This document shows, piece by piece, positions 27,301-35,321 of a stretch of 64,000 nt of DNA. Both the position numbers and the translations under genes were made by a program. This DNA is from Candidatus Albibeggiatoa sp. nov. NOAA. GTDB lineage: Bacteria; Pseudomonadota; Gammaproteobacteria; Beggiatoales; Beggiatoaceae. Position 1 is the stretch's first letter. Each line of letters opens with the position of its first letter. Under the pieces are notes generated by a model that ran no database searches, was not told the origin of the DNA, and saw nothing but the letters and a program-made list of their open reading frames with translations. Location of the stretch: positions 310,001 to 374,000 of the forward strand of contig JAOXRS010000066.1 of assembly GCA_025800385.1 (NCBI GenBank). Reading direction: 5' to 3'.

Positions 27301-29702
27301 ATATAGACTCACAAATTCAACTTAATTGGCAGGATAATAATCAAATTGAAGTTGGCTATCAAATTAGCCGAAATGGTCACATTATTCACAATACGGCGCA
27401 AAATGTGACAAATTATATTGACAAAAACCTATCCTGTGACATCGCTTATCAATATCAAATTCGGGCAATTGCAGCAGATTTAACTGTATCACTCCCAGCA
27501 CAAGCCAGTACAACGATTCGCTGTGAAACAGAAGAAATCTCTCCTGTGCCTGAGCAACAGCCTGATATAGAGCAGCCACAAACTTCTATCCCATTAATAC
27601 CGCTTGAACCACCCATTGTGACATCAATTAAGGACAACAGCACCTTAGAACGCAATGCAAATATCGGTGGTTTAACCGTAACCAACATCAATATTCAACA
27701 AGGAGCAAGCGTTGCCAATGGCACATTAGCAGGGCAAATAACCAATGATGGTTTGGCTAGTAATATTGTGCTTGCTGAGGGTGCGATTATGGTTGGAGGT
27801 TCATTAAGTGGGATTAATACAAACCATGGCATGATGCAAAATGTAACTGTGACCCTGCATTCTGAGGTTTCAGGTGGTCAATTCTCAGGCTCAATCACCA
27901 ATCACGGTACAATGAGTAACTTTGAATTATCCACTGGTGCAACATTACAAGGTGGAAAAGTGTCTGGTTTGATTCAGTGTCATGGCAAGATATTAAATGT
28001 TCAATTACAAGCAAATACGCACATTCTTGGCGGGCAAATTGGTGGCGAAATCAAAGGCACGGCTTCACAACCTGCTTATCTAGGTGATATTGAAATTTTA
28101 GACGGTGCAAAATTAAGTCATGTACGCATCAGCCCGACTACCAAATTACCAGATAACGTCACTATTGGCGAAGGGGTTATTTTTCCTAAAAGCTTTACAC
28201 GTCCTGATTTGGCTGATTTTGGCATAGATGAAGCCAGCTTAAACACCATTGATTCAGACACTTTTCAAGCGATTGAACCTGCTGCATTTTCTGTCTTTAA
28301 GCCACAACATATTCAACAATTATCAATAGAGACTTTTAATCAGTTTGAAGCACAAGATATCGCCTATTTACAACCTGAAACAGTAGAAACAATTGAAGTT
28401 GAACAGTTTGAGCAATTGCCTGTAGAGGCTTTAGAGGGATTTACTTCATCCAATGTAGATGCTTTAAATCAAGAAGTGTTAGAAAGCTTTACCCCAGAAA
28501 CATTGGCAGCGATTCAGCCTGAAGCCATTCAACAAGCAGAACAAGCAGGACAAATCTTTACCAAATTGGATAACAAAAAAATTACACCTAAGCAGGTTCA
28601 AGATTATCTGCCTGAAGGTTGGCAAATTGATTTGGATACAGGCAAAATCACTGCCCCTGTTGGTACAAAACTTAATTATAAAGATTTAGTTCCAGATAAT
28701 ACTCCATCACAACAGCGAGCACAATTACCTGAAATTGTTGATTTATCGACCAGTTTTAGTTTGGGAGGAGATACTGGTGAGTCTGCTCAAGACAGTTTAA
28801 ATGCGGGAATCAAACAAACTGTGAGTATTGGCGATGTGGATTTAAATCAATTTATTTTTACCCAAAACGAAAATGGCGTACTTAACATTATTGGAACAGG
28901 TTTATATGAAGGGATTACGTTTGCATTTTTACCCGATGTCAATGATATTGAACAAGCCCCTCTCGATGTGCCCGTTGGTTTAACACAAGATGAAGGTGGT
29001 TTTTTCACTATGATTACCCCAGATCAACAACGCTTTCATCTCACGCCATCAAGTAATAATCCTGCAGGTTTAGTTGAGGTGATTAGTAATCAGCCTGTTG
29101 ACACTGAAAAAACAGATTACAAAGGCCAAGCCTGCGAGTTCGACGATCAAGTGGCAAAGTTTAACGAGGATGGTGATGTATTTTTAAGTATTTCCCCAGA
29201 CAAAACCCGTCGCCGTACACGTGCGTTTGAAACTGATATACATATGGCTGCAATGTTTGACGCATTTGTTGAACCTGCGCCTGATGAATTTTGTATTGAT
29301 GAGGAATGTAATTGGGGTGAAATGCCTGATAATTTACAACAAGGAATGCACCTACCAACAAACTTACGTGCTTTACAACAAGCTTATGTGGTTTATCCTG
29401 ATGGTTCATCACAAATTGTCTACCCAACTGTTTTATATCCAAATCGATTAAAAATCTTGTTAGAAGAAATTGAAGGTGTAAAAAAAGTTTTATATCAAGC
29501 GGATGGCAGTTTTAAAGTGACTTATTTTGAGCAAACAGTATTGCTTTATCCTACATTTGACACCGTTGCAGCACCTTTACCTAATCCTTATGCCGAAGTA
29601 AAACCCAGTATTGAATATTTGAAAACAGGACAACTAAGCTATTCGGTACAAGATTGCTCACGTTTAGTGACAACACCTTTAAGCATCGAGTTTTTACCGT
29701 AA
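24327..29702 (+). CDS. Giant exported multi-domain protein (choice-of-anchor D, Ig-like, Fn3, solenoid repeats)
   Basis: Exported protein of 1791 aa; ATG at 24327, with TTG at 24321 also possible behind GGGAGA. The signal peptide covers about 1-31 (ending LFQSHAAA). In order: an unassigned beta domain; a choice-of-anchor D/ASPM-like domain at about 190-310 (GTVTIGNTVTKTYAIKNTG); two close and one divergent MBG-like repeats (about 315-560); an Ig-like repeat domain (about 560-660); Calx-beta-like segments (about 665-890); two Fn3 domains (about 895-1065); a beta-solenoid with 26-residue repeats (about 1115-1260); thirteen octapeptide repeats (1300-1403); and an unrecognised C-terminal region (about 1400-1791) with two clusters of Cys and acidic residues. 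No anchor motif is seen. Probably surface-attached or secreted with an adhesive or structural role; function is inferred only from architecture. Confidence 0.8.
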   Translation: MIIRFLWLIKKILPFIAAILITTLFQSHAAATAYSFVADQFVNGICTTTGSSVVPVHSDPFYYYFAGRIDNNDGSYHCDIDVDGFASKFGVGSTAYGKFVVTTSDEVNNTISIFGFDVKNTTGSSKTLSIAFKRNGSTLSTQSHSVANGTSSVILSPSVSTADTVEINFPTTDSMAFNNFVLGTSEGLPSVPEIDVQGNSTSISDGDTSPATADNTDFGTVTIGNTVTKTYAIKNTGTAALILSGNPKVALSGAGCTEFSVGTQPSSPLAIAGSRNFSITYTPTAVTTSNCTVSIANDDSNENPYNFAITGLGQKIAQTITFGTLTDKIYGDPDFSVSATASSGLAPTFTTSGQCSNTGSTISIDYVGSCTVTASQAGNATYYAATDVSHTFTIDKIAQTITFNALSDKDYDDPDFSVSATASSSLAPTFTTSGTCSNTGSTISIDDVGNCTVTASQSGSDIYHAATDVSQTFYIDKASQIISLNPSSTGIVGNNTTLSPTGGNSGNPITLATTTSKTCSLNGNILNYLNAGTCTITANQAGNSQYYAANEVIKNITITKASTSTNFRTVSPTPSAIGQEVYIGFEVTSETGTTPTGEVTISSGDYNCNRTITSSHNGSSGCFIAFEEEGEYDFAITYSGDDNHFLSGNNKGLSHQVSQANIIYTPQETALSETEGSTVYTIQLATIPASVVNLIITPDEQLSINDANVGESVSLQLLDVTPVEVTVNVNDDDILEGEHLGLITHTSNSDDSNYDAKDAELSFSITDNDAGVVITQTDGVSEIIEAGEADTYKIKLNTEPTEDVIINIETDSDQISIYPSNLIFTRLNWKYTQTVRLLAVDDLDVEGNATAAVTHNITTQDAIYSAEDVEFIIDEKIGNNISVSIIDNDIAQAPLAPSHLIATLANNQIQLAWQDNSYNENQFILLKNQQMLAQLVTDSVSYIDNPQCGTSYNYQVYATNETDDSPLSNLVTIDYPCPEPLKAPLNFTAQSDIDSQIQLNWQDNNQIEVGYQISRNGHIIHNTAQNVTNYIDKNLSCDIAYQYQIRAIAADLTVSLPAQASTTIRCETEEISPVPEQQPDIEQPQTSIPLIPLEPPIVTSIKDNSTLERNANIGGLTVTNINIQQGASVANGTLAGQITNDGLASNIVLAEGAIMVGGSLSGINTNHGMMQNVTVTLHSEVSGGQFSGSITNHGTMSNFELSTGATLQGGKVSGLIQCHGKILNVQLQANTHILGGQIGGEIKGTASQPAYLGDIEILDGAKLSHVRISPTTKLPDNVTIGEGVIFPKSFTRPDLADFGIDEASLNTIDSDTFQAIEPAAFSVFKPQHIQQLSIETFNQFEAQDIAYLQPETVETIEVEQFEQLPVEALEGFTSSNVDALNQEVLESFTPETLAAIQPEAIQQAEQAGQIFTKLDNKKITPKQVQDYLPEGWQIDLDTGKITAPVGTKLNYKDLVPDNTPSQQRAQLPEIVDLSTSFSLGGDTGESAQDSLNAGIKQTVSIGDVDLNQFIFTQNENGVLNIIGTGLYEGITFAFLPDVNDIEQAPLDVPVGLTQDEGGFFTMITPDQQRFHLTPSSNNPAGLVEVISNQPVDTEKTDYKGQACEFDDQVAKFNEDGDVFLSISPDKTRRRTRAFETDIHMAAMFDAFVEPAPDEFCIDEECNWGEMPDNLQQGMHLPTNLRALQQAYVVYPDGSSQIVYPTVLYPNRLKILLEEIEGVKKVLYQADGSFKVTYFEQTVLLYPTFDTVAAPLPNPYAEVKPSIEYLKTGQLSYSVQDCSRLVTTPLSIEFLP
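25275..25760 (+). repeat. Tandem MBG-like repeat inside the giant protein
   Basis: Two adjacent coding repeats of about 240 nt encode almost the same 80-residue module (QTITF, PDFSVSATASS, LAPTFTTSG, CSNTGSTISID, CTVTASQ, AATDVS). The high identity suggests recent internal duplication. Confidence 0.75.
27661..28170 (+). repeat. 26-residue beta-solenoid repeats inside the giant protein
   Basis: Four successive units of exactly 26 residues, plus a longer and a truncated one, share the plan hydrophobic-x-hydrophobic-xxGAxxxGGxLSGxIxNxGxxxN. The pattern is that of a three-strand-per-turn beta-helix. Confidence 0.7.
28224..28535 (+). repeat. Thirteen consecutive octapeptide repeats inside the giant protein
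   Basis: From 28224 every 24 nt encode one octad with a large hydrophobic residue at positions 1 and 6 and often Pro-Glu at 3-4, for example IEPAAFSV, FKPQHIQQ, LQPETVET, FTPETLAA, IQPEAIQQ. The phase is unbroken for thirteen units although the residues diverge. Confidence 0.8.
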
Positions 29703-29705
29703 ATT

Positions 29706-30048
29706 ATGATAAAACGGCCATTTAAAACACCTACTATTGTTTTAGAAGCCATTGAAGCGTGTCGACAGAAGCAAGGAAAGCGTTTAGATTTAACCAGCCA
29801 ATTCATGACGTTGCCAACTTTTCCACCAGAAATTTTCAGTCTTACGCATTTAGAAGAATTAGATTTATATGGTCAAGTTGTACCAGAAGAAATTAAGCAG
29901 CTAACTAAAACATATTGATTTGCGGGATAATCCATTGCGGCAGGTTGCTGATGTGTTCGGCTTGTTTTTGCATTATGCTGATTTTAAAAATTTAAATATC
30001 TCACCTGAAAGTGTGATTGGGTTACAGCTTAAATTAAACCCTAAATAA
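29706..30048 (+). pseudogene. Frameshifted leucine-rich-repeat protein gene
   Basis: An ATG 3 nt after the giant protein stop opens a frame of 70 codons with an LRR unit (FPPEIFSLTHLEELDLYG, then PEEIKQLTK) that stops at 29918. The next frame continues at once with KHIDLRDNPLRQVADVFG and runs to a stop at 30048, ending in GLQLKLNPK. The two halves join at CTAAAACAT near 29905-29913. A one-base insertion in the A-run or a five-base deletion would explain the change; the LRR spacing (the expected TxLKHIDL leucine is missing) favours the deletion. A sequencing error is also possible. Intact, it would be a small cytoplasmic LRR protein of about 113 aa, translated from the same message as the giant protein. 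Confidence 0.6.
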
Positions 30049-30113
30049 TGACCTAAAAAGTGCATAAAAGATTTCAGGCAAGTGTAGTTTTGACATAAAT
30101 TGTTATTATCTAA

Positions 30114-30139
30114 CTCCCAAGCCAAATTTTGTTTGGGAG
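30114..30139 (-). terminator. Hairpin downstream of phoX
   Basis: CTCCCAA (30114-30120) pairs with TTGGGAG (30133-30139) around a 12-nt loop. It lies 17 nt past the phoX stop codon on the minus strand; the following T-run is weak. Confidence 0.45.
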
Positions 30140-30155
30140 CTAGAAATATCATATC

Positions 30156-32165
30156 TTAACTACCGATTACACCACCATCATCTTTAGTAATCACGATAGT
30201 TGATGAACGAGGGCGACCATTTTCATTGAAATCAGGCCAGTTACTCGCAATACGTGGATTTTCTGGTGTTGGTTTGCTAGCACCTAAGCTATCACGCAAG
30301 CCACCCGGTACATCCCCTGGATGCTGAATATTGATAAACATAGTTTTGCCATCTGGGGTTGTAATCACGCCTGTGACTTCTTGACCGATAGGACCAACAA
30401 AGAAACGCTTCACTTCGCCTGTTGCAGGGTCAGATGCTAGCATTTGGTTGTTACCGAACGGCTCATAAATACCTTTTAATTGGCTGCTGCCACTCATATC
30501 CGTTTGAATCCACACACGGCCATCTTTATCAATCCAAATACCATCAGGGCTAGAAAAAATGTCGCCTTTGATATTGCCTTGGTTGTTAGGGTCAGCATCA
30601 TCTGGATTACCAGCTAACATGTAAATATCCCAACTGAAAGTTGTCGCGTCAGCATCGCCATTTTCTTTCCAGCGGATAATTGAACCCATTGGGTTAGGCC
30701 CACGAGGGTTGGCAGCATCAACTTGATCTTCTGTACGTTTTGTATTGTTAGTCAAGGTTGCATACACTTGTTTCGTATCAGGATGAACCGCAATCCATTC
30801 TGGACGATCCATTTTTGTTGCGCCTACAGCATCAGCCGCCATACGGGTTTTAACTAACACATCTGCTTGAGTTGCAAAGCCATTTGCTGCTGTTAAGTTA
30901 GGTTGGCCTTGCTCTAATAATATCCATTCGCCTGAACCGTCTTCGTTGAATTTAGCAACGTATAATTTTCCATCATCAAGAATGCCATTGCCAACGATCA
31001 TATTGGCATCACGATTATTTCTGTCATAAGCGCGATTACTGACGAATTTATAAATGTATTCAAAACGTGCATCATCGCCAGAATATAAAACAACGCGGTC
31101 ATCATCTGTTACAGATAAAGCGGCACATTCATGACGGAAACGACCTAATGCAGTACGCTTAACAGGTTTGTGGTTTGGATTGAATGGGTCAATTTCGACA
31201 ATCCAACCAAAGCGGTTAGGTTCATTCGGTTCATTTGCGCCATCAAAACGGGGATCATGCACTTCCCAGCCAAACCAACCGTTATCATTATCACTGCCGT
31301 AGCGTTCATTGATTTGTTTTTGCTCGTCGCTTAAATTTGTGTCATCAGTTACAGCAAAATAACTTTGGAAGTTTTCTTCACAAGCTAAATAAGTGCCCCA
31401 AGGTGTACGGCCATAAGCACAGTTATTCATTGTACCAATGACTTGCACACCAAAAGGATCAGCACTGGTTTGCATCCAACGAGAGCTTCTTGCAGGGCCT
31501 GAAATATCCATTGCCGTTAACATTGTGACGCGTCGAGCATAACTTGAAGGGCGTACGATTTCCCATTCACCATTATTTTTTCGAATTTCAATGACAGATA
31601 CACCATGTGCGGCCATTTCTTTATCAGCTTTATCTTTGATGTAGCCATTAGGATCAGCATCATAACCACCTGTTGTATGTAATAAATTAGGATCAACATA
31701 CTCATGGTTCATGACCAATAGACCATGATCTGAACTATCAGAACCATAAGGCAATGGGAAGAAATACATACCGTCATGGTGCATACCTGCTTGTACTAAT
31801 TGTTCGTTGGCAGGGTTTGAAGCATCCATGTTAAATGCAGGGCCGTCAGACACAGGATCACCCCAGCTGTATAATACTTTCGCAGTATAACCTTCAGGTA
31901 CGTGGTGGGCATCATCAGAGCTGACAGGAATCGCCGTAAAACCTAATAAGGCAGCGGCTGCAACAGCGTTATTAGTACTGGTTGTTGTGACTGTATTGTC
32001 ATCATCGTCACAGCCTGTTAAAGCCAAACCAAACATAGACAAAGTAGCTGCACTTAAACTACCTTGCAATATCTGACGACGAGATAAACGCGCCTCTAAA
32101 ATGTCACTGAAGTTTCGATTGCTAGAATCGTTATTAATACGCTCGTCATTTTCATGGTTTTTCAT
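30156..32165 (-). CDS. phoX: PhoX family alkaline phosphatase (DUF839), Tat-exported
   Basis: PhoX/DUF839 phosphatase of 669 aa, a calcium- and iron-dependent phosphomonoesterase that releases phosphate from organic esters outside the cytoplasm. The N-terminus has a twin-arginine signal LSRRQILQG (R29-R30) followed by a hydrophobic stretch ending LALTGC (C52), which fits a Tat-exported lipoprotein. Family elements visible: HVPEGYTAKVLYSWGDPV, LLVMNHEYVDP, WGTYLACEENFQSYF, GRFRHECAAL, RPEWIAVHPDTKQVYATLTN and the late SSPDGIWIDKDGRVWIQTD, with the metal-binding Glu residues in the ACEEN and RHEC segments. A candidate Pho box lies about 100 nt upstream, consistent with phosphate-starvation control. 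Confidence 0.93.
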   Translation of the reverse strand: MKNHENDERINNDSSNRNFSDILEARLSRRQILQGSLSAATLSMFGLALTGCDDDDNTVTTTSTNNAVAAAALLGFTAIPVSSDDAHHVPEGYTAKVLYSWGDPVSDGPAFNMDASNPANEQLVQAGMHHDGMYFFPLPYGSDSSDHGLLVMNHEYVDPNLLHTTGGYDADPNGYIKDKADKEMAAHGVSVIEIRKNNGEWEIVRPSSYARRVTMLTAMDISGPARSSRWMQTSADPFGVQVIGTMNNCAYGRTPWGTYLACEENFQSYFAVTDDTNLSDEQKQINERYGSDNDNGWFGWEVHDPRFDGANEPNEPNRFGWIVEIDPFNPNHKPVKRTALGRFRHECAALSVTDDDRVVLYSGDDARFEYIYKFVSNRAYDRNNRDANMIVGNGILDDGKLYVAKFNEDGSGEWILLEQGQPNLTAANGFATQADVLVKTRMAADAVGATKMDRPEWIAVHPDTKQVYATLTNNTKRTEDQVDAANPRGPNPMGSIIRWKENGDADATTFSWDIYMLAGNPDDADPNNQGNIKGDIFSSPDGIWIDKDGRVWIQTDMSGSSQLKGIYEPFGNNQMLASDPATGEVKRFFVGPIGQEVTGVITTPDGKTMFINIQHPGDVPGGLRDSLGASKPTPENPRIASNWPDFNENGRPRSSTIVITKDDGGVIGS

Positions 32166-32255
32166 GCTGATGCGCCCTTATACAAAAAATCAGGATGTTT
32201 AAGTGAGTACTCAAGTACTGCCTTTTGGTTTGGGCGGGAAGGGTAAACTGTTTTT

Positions 32256-32273
32256 ATGAAAAAAATATGACAC
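32256..32273 (-). promoter_or_regulatory. Candidate Pho box upstream of phoX
   Basis: On the minus strand GTGTCAT, 4 nt, TTTTCAT reproduces the 7-4-7 layout of the PhoB box (CTGTCAT-N4-CTGTCAT), with six and five of seven bases matching. It lies about 91-108 nt before the phoX ATG. Confidence 0.4.
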
Positions 32274-32453
32274 TCTTGATTTGAGCTGAAGATGGAAATT
32301 GAACAATGGGTATTTTCTGGTTTTTAACGCAAACCACTCTAACTATATAATTCTAAAACATTTAAATCTTAATTTTTATAGATTGTTATCAATTTATGAA
32401 GAGTTACAAAAATCATTGAAATTCCAACAAAATAGATGTTAACTTCATTTTAA

Positions 32454-32491
32454 TGAGCAAGTGGCAGAACGGTCACTCACCAACTTGCTCA
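32454..32491 (-). terminator. Terminator-like hairpin after the RCC1-repeat gene
   Basis: TGAGCAAGT (32454-32462) pairs perfectly with ACTTGCTCA (32483-32491). It begins 10 nt past the stop codon on the minus strand and is followed by a weak ATTAAAAT tract. Confidence 0.55.
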
Positions 32492-32500
32492 ATATTTGTA

Positions 32501-35014
32501 TTATGGATTCCAGCCTGTCCCTGATAACGCGAACGCACCACCGAAATTGAAATCATAGTGTGTAAAATAAGGCACAATAGGCTGATCTGCATCTATTGTT
32601 ATGCCATATAAAATCCCTTGATCTGGGTTAGAACGGACGCGATCGTCATCATGCAACAGCAAAGCAATTTTGTTTTCATGACCCGGAATAAACAAATCAA
32701 TTTCTGCATTTGCTTGACCATCGTGATAATACAGCCTTACTTTGATATTGGTATCAATGTTATATATGCTTGCTCGTCGAATTAATAAAAACTCTAACAC
32801 ATCTCGACCTTTAAACCCTTCAGCAAATTCCCAATGTGTATGGGCATGAGTCACAAAATTCACGCCGTTTAGGCCTGATAAATCAAAATGATTAAAATTA
32901 GCTACAACATTGTCACCATAAGTATTATCAATTGAGGAATTGACATTAACCGAAATAGACAGGGGCTGATTAATGGGCAGATAGTCTTTTAAAACCAACG
33001 TTTTTTGTTGATAAGGTTTTAATGTAATATTTGCAAAGACATTTTGAAAACCTGCAGGATTGGGGTTGATATTACTAAAATAGATGCGAGTATTTTTATG
33101 ACTGGGATTCATCACATGAATAACCTCAAACCCTGATTCTGATAACCATCCTTCTGAAACATAGCCACCCGTATGACCCCATGAGGGTTCTGCAATGCTG
33201 AGCACACCTTCATTAAGAAAATCATCGTATTGGGTCATAGCCACCACAATACCTTTATCTGCTGAAACCAATGCACCAATCGGTTGTTCAGGAATCTGTG
33301 TATTTAGATGGTCTTGTAACTTAATACTAAAGCGTGATTTTGCCGCTACAGTTACTGGTATATCACGAGGAAAGACCTCTGTTGCACCTGTTATCCGTAC
33401 ATTGACTTTAACAGGCTCGTCATTAGGATTGAAGCCAACTAAGTAATTTCTAATTTTATCCTCATGATTAAAAAAGCCTTGCGCGGTTGCCCATTTTTCA
33501 CTGGTCACGGGTGTAAAATTCGCACCTAAAGCAATATTGCCCGCCCCGTAATGAATAAATGTCGCGGTAATCCGTTTTTCAGGTTCAATGACCATGGCAA
33601 AAGGGCGGTAAAATGCAACCCCTTTCTCTTTTAAACTAAAACTAGAACGCTGCTCTGGTGGTAACGTCAGTGGGAAACTAAACCCCGTTCCATCTTCATA
33701 GTAAATAGAACATACTGCGTTGACTGCTTGATTGTGCGTATTGAGTAAAGCCACAAACTCATCAATCTCATCACCGAGAAAGCCCTCTGGCATATAGAGT
33801 GTATTTTTCACAATAGATTGTGGTGTATCACGACTGACTATTGTGCCATCACCTAACATGCCATTTGAGTTATTACCCCATGTCCAAATCGAGCCATCAT
33901 TTTTAATCGCAATCGAATAATCCCAGCCTGCTCCAACCGTGCTAACATTATCAATTTGCACTTGAACAGGTGTTGTGACAAAAGCACGCATCTGATTGTC
34001 ATTATCCGCATCCTTAACAGTGCCAGAGCCTAATTGACCATACCTATTATTGCCCCAAGCCCATACCGTACCATCATTTTTTAAAGCCAATGTATGTTTA
34101 AAAGAGGCACTCAAGGCTTTTACATCTTCAATATCAACTTGTACGGGAGTGAGTTGCTCATTTATTTCCGTTGCTCCTGTACCCAAATAAAGACTACTGC
34201 CCCAAGCCCAAACTGTACCATCATGCTTTAATGCAAGCGAGTATTGTTCACTACTGTAATATTGAAATACATAACGTAAGCCAGATAATGCAACAACTTG
34301 TTTAACATCGGTTAAATTGACTTTTTGCAAAGTGTTGTAAGCGACTTTATTTCCAATGCCTAATTGTCCACGATCATTTGTGCCAACACTCCATAGGCTA
34401 CCATCTGTTTTAACAATCAATACATGCTCAGTGGATGCTGAGAAATCTGCTACATTCTCAGATAACAATACTAAGCCATTTGCTTGCTTTGATGATTCAT
34501 CAATAATATTAGGGTAGAAGGCTGGATTATAACTCGATATCCACAGCTGATTATTTTCTAACAAGAAAAAACCTGTATTGGTACTAAAATCCAATTTTTT
34601 AAGGCGGCCTTGGGGAAATTCATCAGCCATTTGAGGAATATGTCGCTTGTTATACCTTGGAAAAATAGAGGCTGTAAATGACGGCACATCTGCCCCCCAA
34701 TACCATATTGACCCATCAGTTTTCTGTGCAAATATCGTTGAATAAGTCCCTGTAATAGGTAAAAATCGATCAATATCTTGAATATCCAGTGATACTGGTA
34801 AATTGACATTTGCAATAGGTTGCTGTTGTTGAGCCTTTTTGCGCAATAATTGACCATTAAATTCATCACCCCATCCAATCACAGTGCCATCTTCTTGGAG
34901 CACCATCACCGTATTAGTGTATTGACCTGTAATCGCGATTTGCGGTTCAGCTGCAGCCAAATTACACACCAATAAGCACCCTAAAATGCAGTGCAAACTT
35001 TGTAATAAACGCAT
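32501..35014 (-). CDS. Exported RCC1-repeat protein
   Basis: Exported protein of 837 aa with a signal peptide (about 1-22, ending CNLAAA). The first half consists of RCC1 repeats (about 25-420), recognised by the recurring hALKxDGTVWAWGxNxxGQLG pattern and the DNRGQLGIG and NRYGQLGSG variants, forming a seven-bladed propeller. Residues about 420-837 form a second, unrecognised beta-rich region with repeated strings such as TATFIHYGAGNI, VVAMTQYDDF and IVPYFTHYDFNFGG, which look like three or four copies of one Ig-like domain. Bacterial RCC1 proteins of this type are found in envelope or secreted roles and are not GTPase exchange factors as far as known. Function unknown. Confidence 0.85.
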   Translation of the reverse strand: MRLLQSLHCILGCLLVCNLAAAEPQIAITGQYTNTVMVLQEDGTVIGWGDEFNGQLLRKKAQQQQPIANVNLPVSLDIQDIDRFLPITGTYSTIFAQKTDGSIWYWGADVPSFTASIFPRYNKRHIPQMADEFPQGRLKKLDFSTNTGFFLLENNQLWISSYNPAFYPNIIDESSKQANGLVLLSENVADFSASTEHVLIVKTDGSLWSVGTNDRGQLGIGNKVAYNTLQKVNLTDVKQVVALSGLRYVFQYYSSEQYSLALKHDGTVWAWGSSLYLGTGATEINEQLTPVQVDIEDVKALSASFKHTLALKNDGTVWAWGNNRYGQLGSGTVKDADNDNQMRAFVTTPVQVQIDNVSTVGAGWDYSIAIKNDGSIWTWGNNSNGMLGDGTIVSRDTPQSIVKNTLYMPEGFLGDEIDEFVALLNTHNQAVNAVCSIYYEDGTGFSFPLTLPPEQRSSFSLKEKGVAFYRPFAMVIEPEKRITATFIHYGAGNIALGANFTPVTSEKWATAQGFFNHEDKIRNYLVGFNPNDEPVKVNVRITGATEVFPRDIPVTVAAKSRFSIKLQDHLNTQIPEQPIGALVSADKGIVVAMTQYDDFLNEGVLSIAEPSWGHTGGYVSEGWLSESGFEVIHVMNPSHKNTRIYFSNINPNPAGFQNVFANITLKPYQQKTLVLKDYLPINQPLSISVNVNSSIDNTYGDNVVANFNHFDLSGLNGVNFVTHAHTHWEFAEGFKGRDVLEFLLIRRASIYNIDTNIKVRLYYHDGQANAEIDLFIPGHENKIALLLHDDDRVRSNPDQGILYGITIDADQPIVPYFTHYDFNFGGAFALSGTGWNP

Positions 35015-35321
35015 TGTAAATTCCTTAAATTGAATACTATGAATAGCTTTAGTTATAGTTCATTAAAAACTATTGTTCAAGTTTCATGCTTCAAATTGAA
35101 AAAACAGCAAATTACGAGAAAATCACAAAATTAGTTTTACAAAGCTAATAATTAAAAACTCACAGCCAGCCCGATTTTTTGCGCTTATAGCAAATACTGC
35201 ATTATTTAACCTGTCGCTTGATTTAAAAAAAACAGTAATGTTTCATACATAAAAACGCACTTTATTAATCTGCCAAACCTACATTACAATAGGTTGTATT
35301 AAAAAAAGGTCTGATTTCACC
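35015..35321. other. Divergent intergenic region between the RCC1 and GT4 genes
   Basis: 307 nt, AT-rich. TACAAT at 35285-35290 is a plausible -10 for the rightward glycosyltransferase gene, with only a poor -35. No RNA or small gene was recognised. Confidence 0.35.

Larger units (their letters stand above)
32166..32500. other. Intergenic region upstream of phoX
   Basis: 335 nt between the phoX start and the RCC1 gene end, both on the minus strand. It contains a candidate Pho box (32256-32273), an imperfect palindrome of two AGTACT arms (32206-32219) and the hairpin that ends the RCC1 gene (32454-32491). No coding frame was recognised. Confidence 0.5.
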
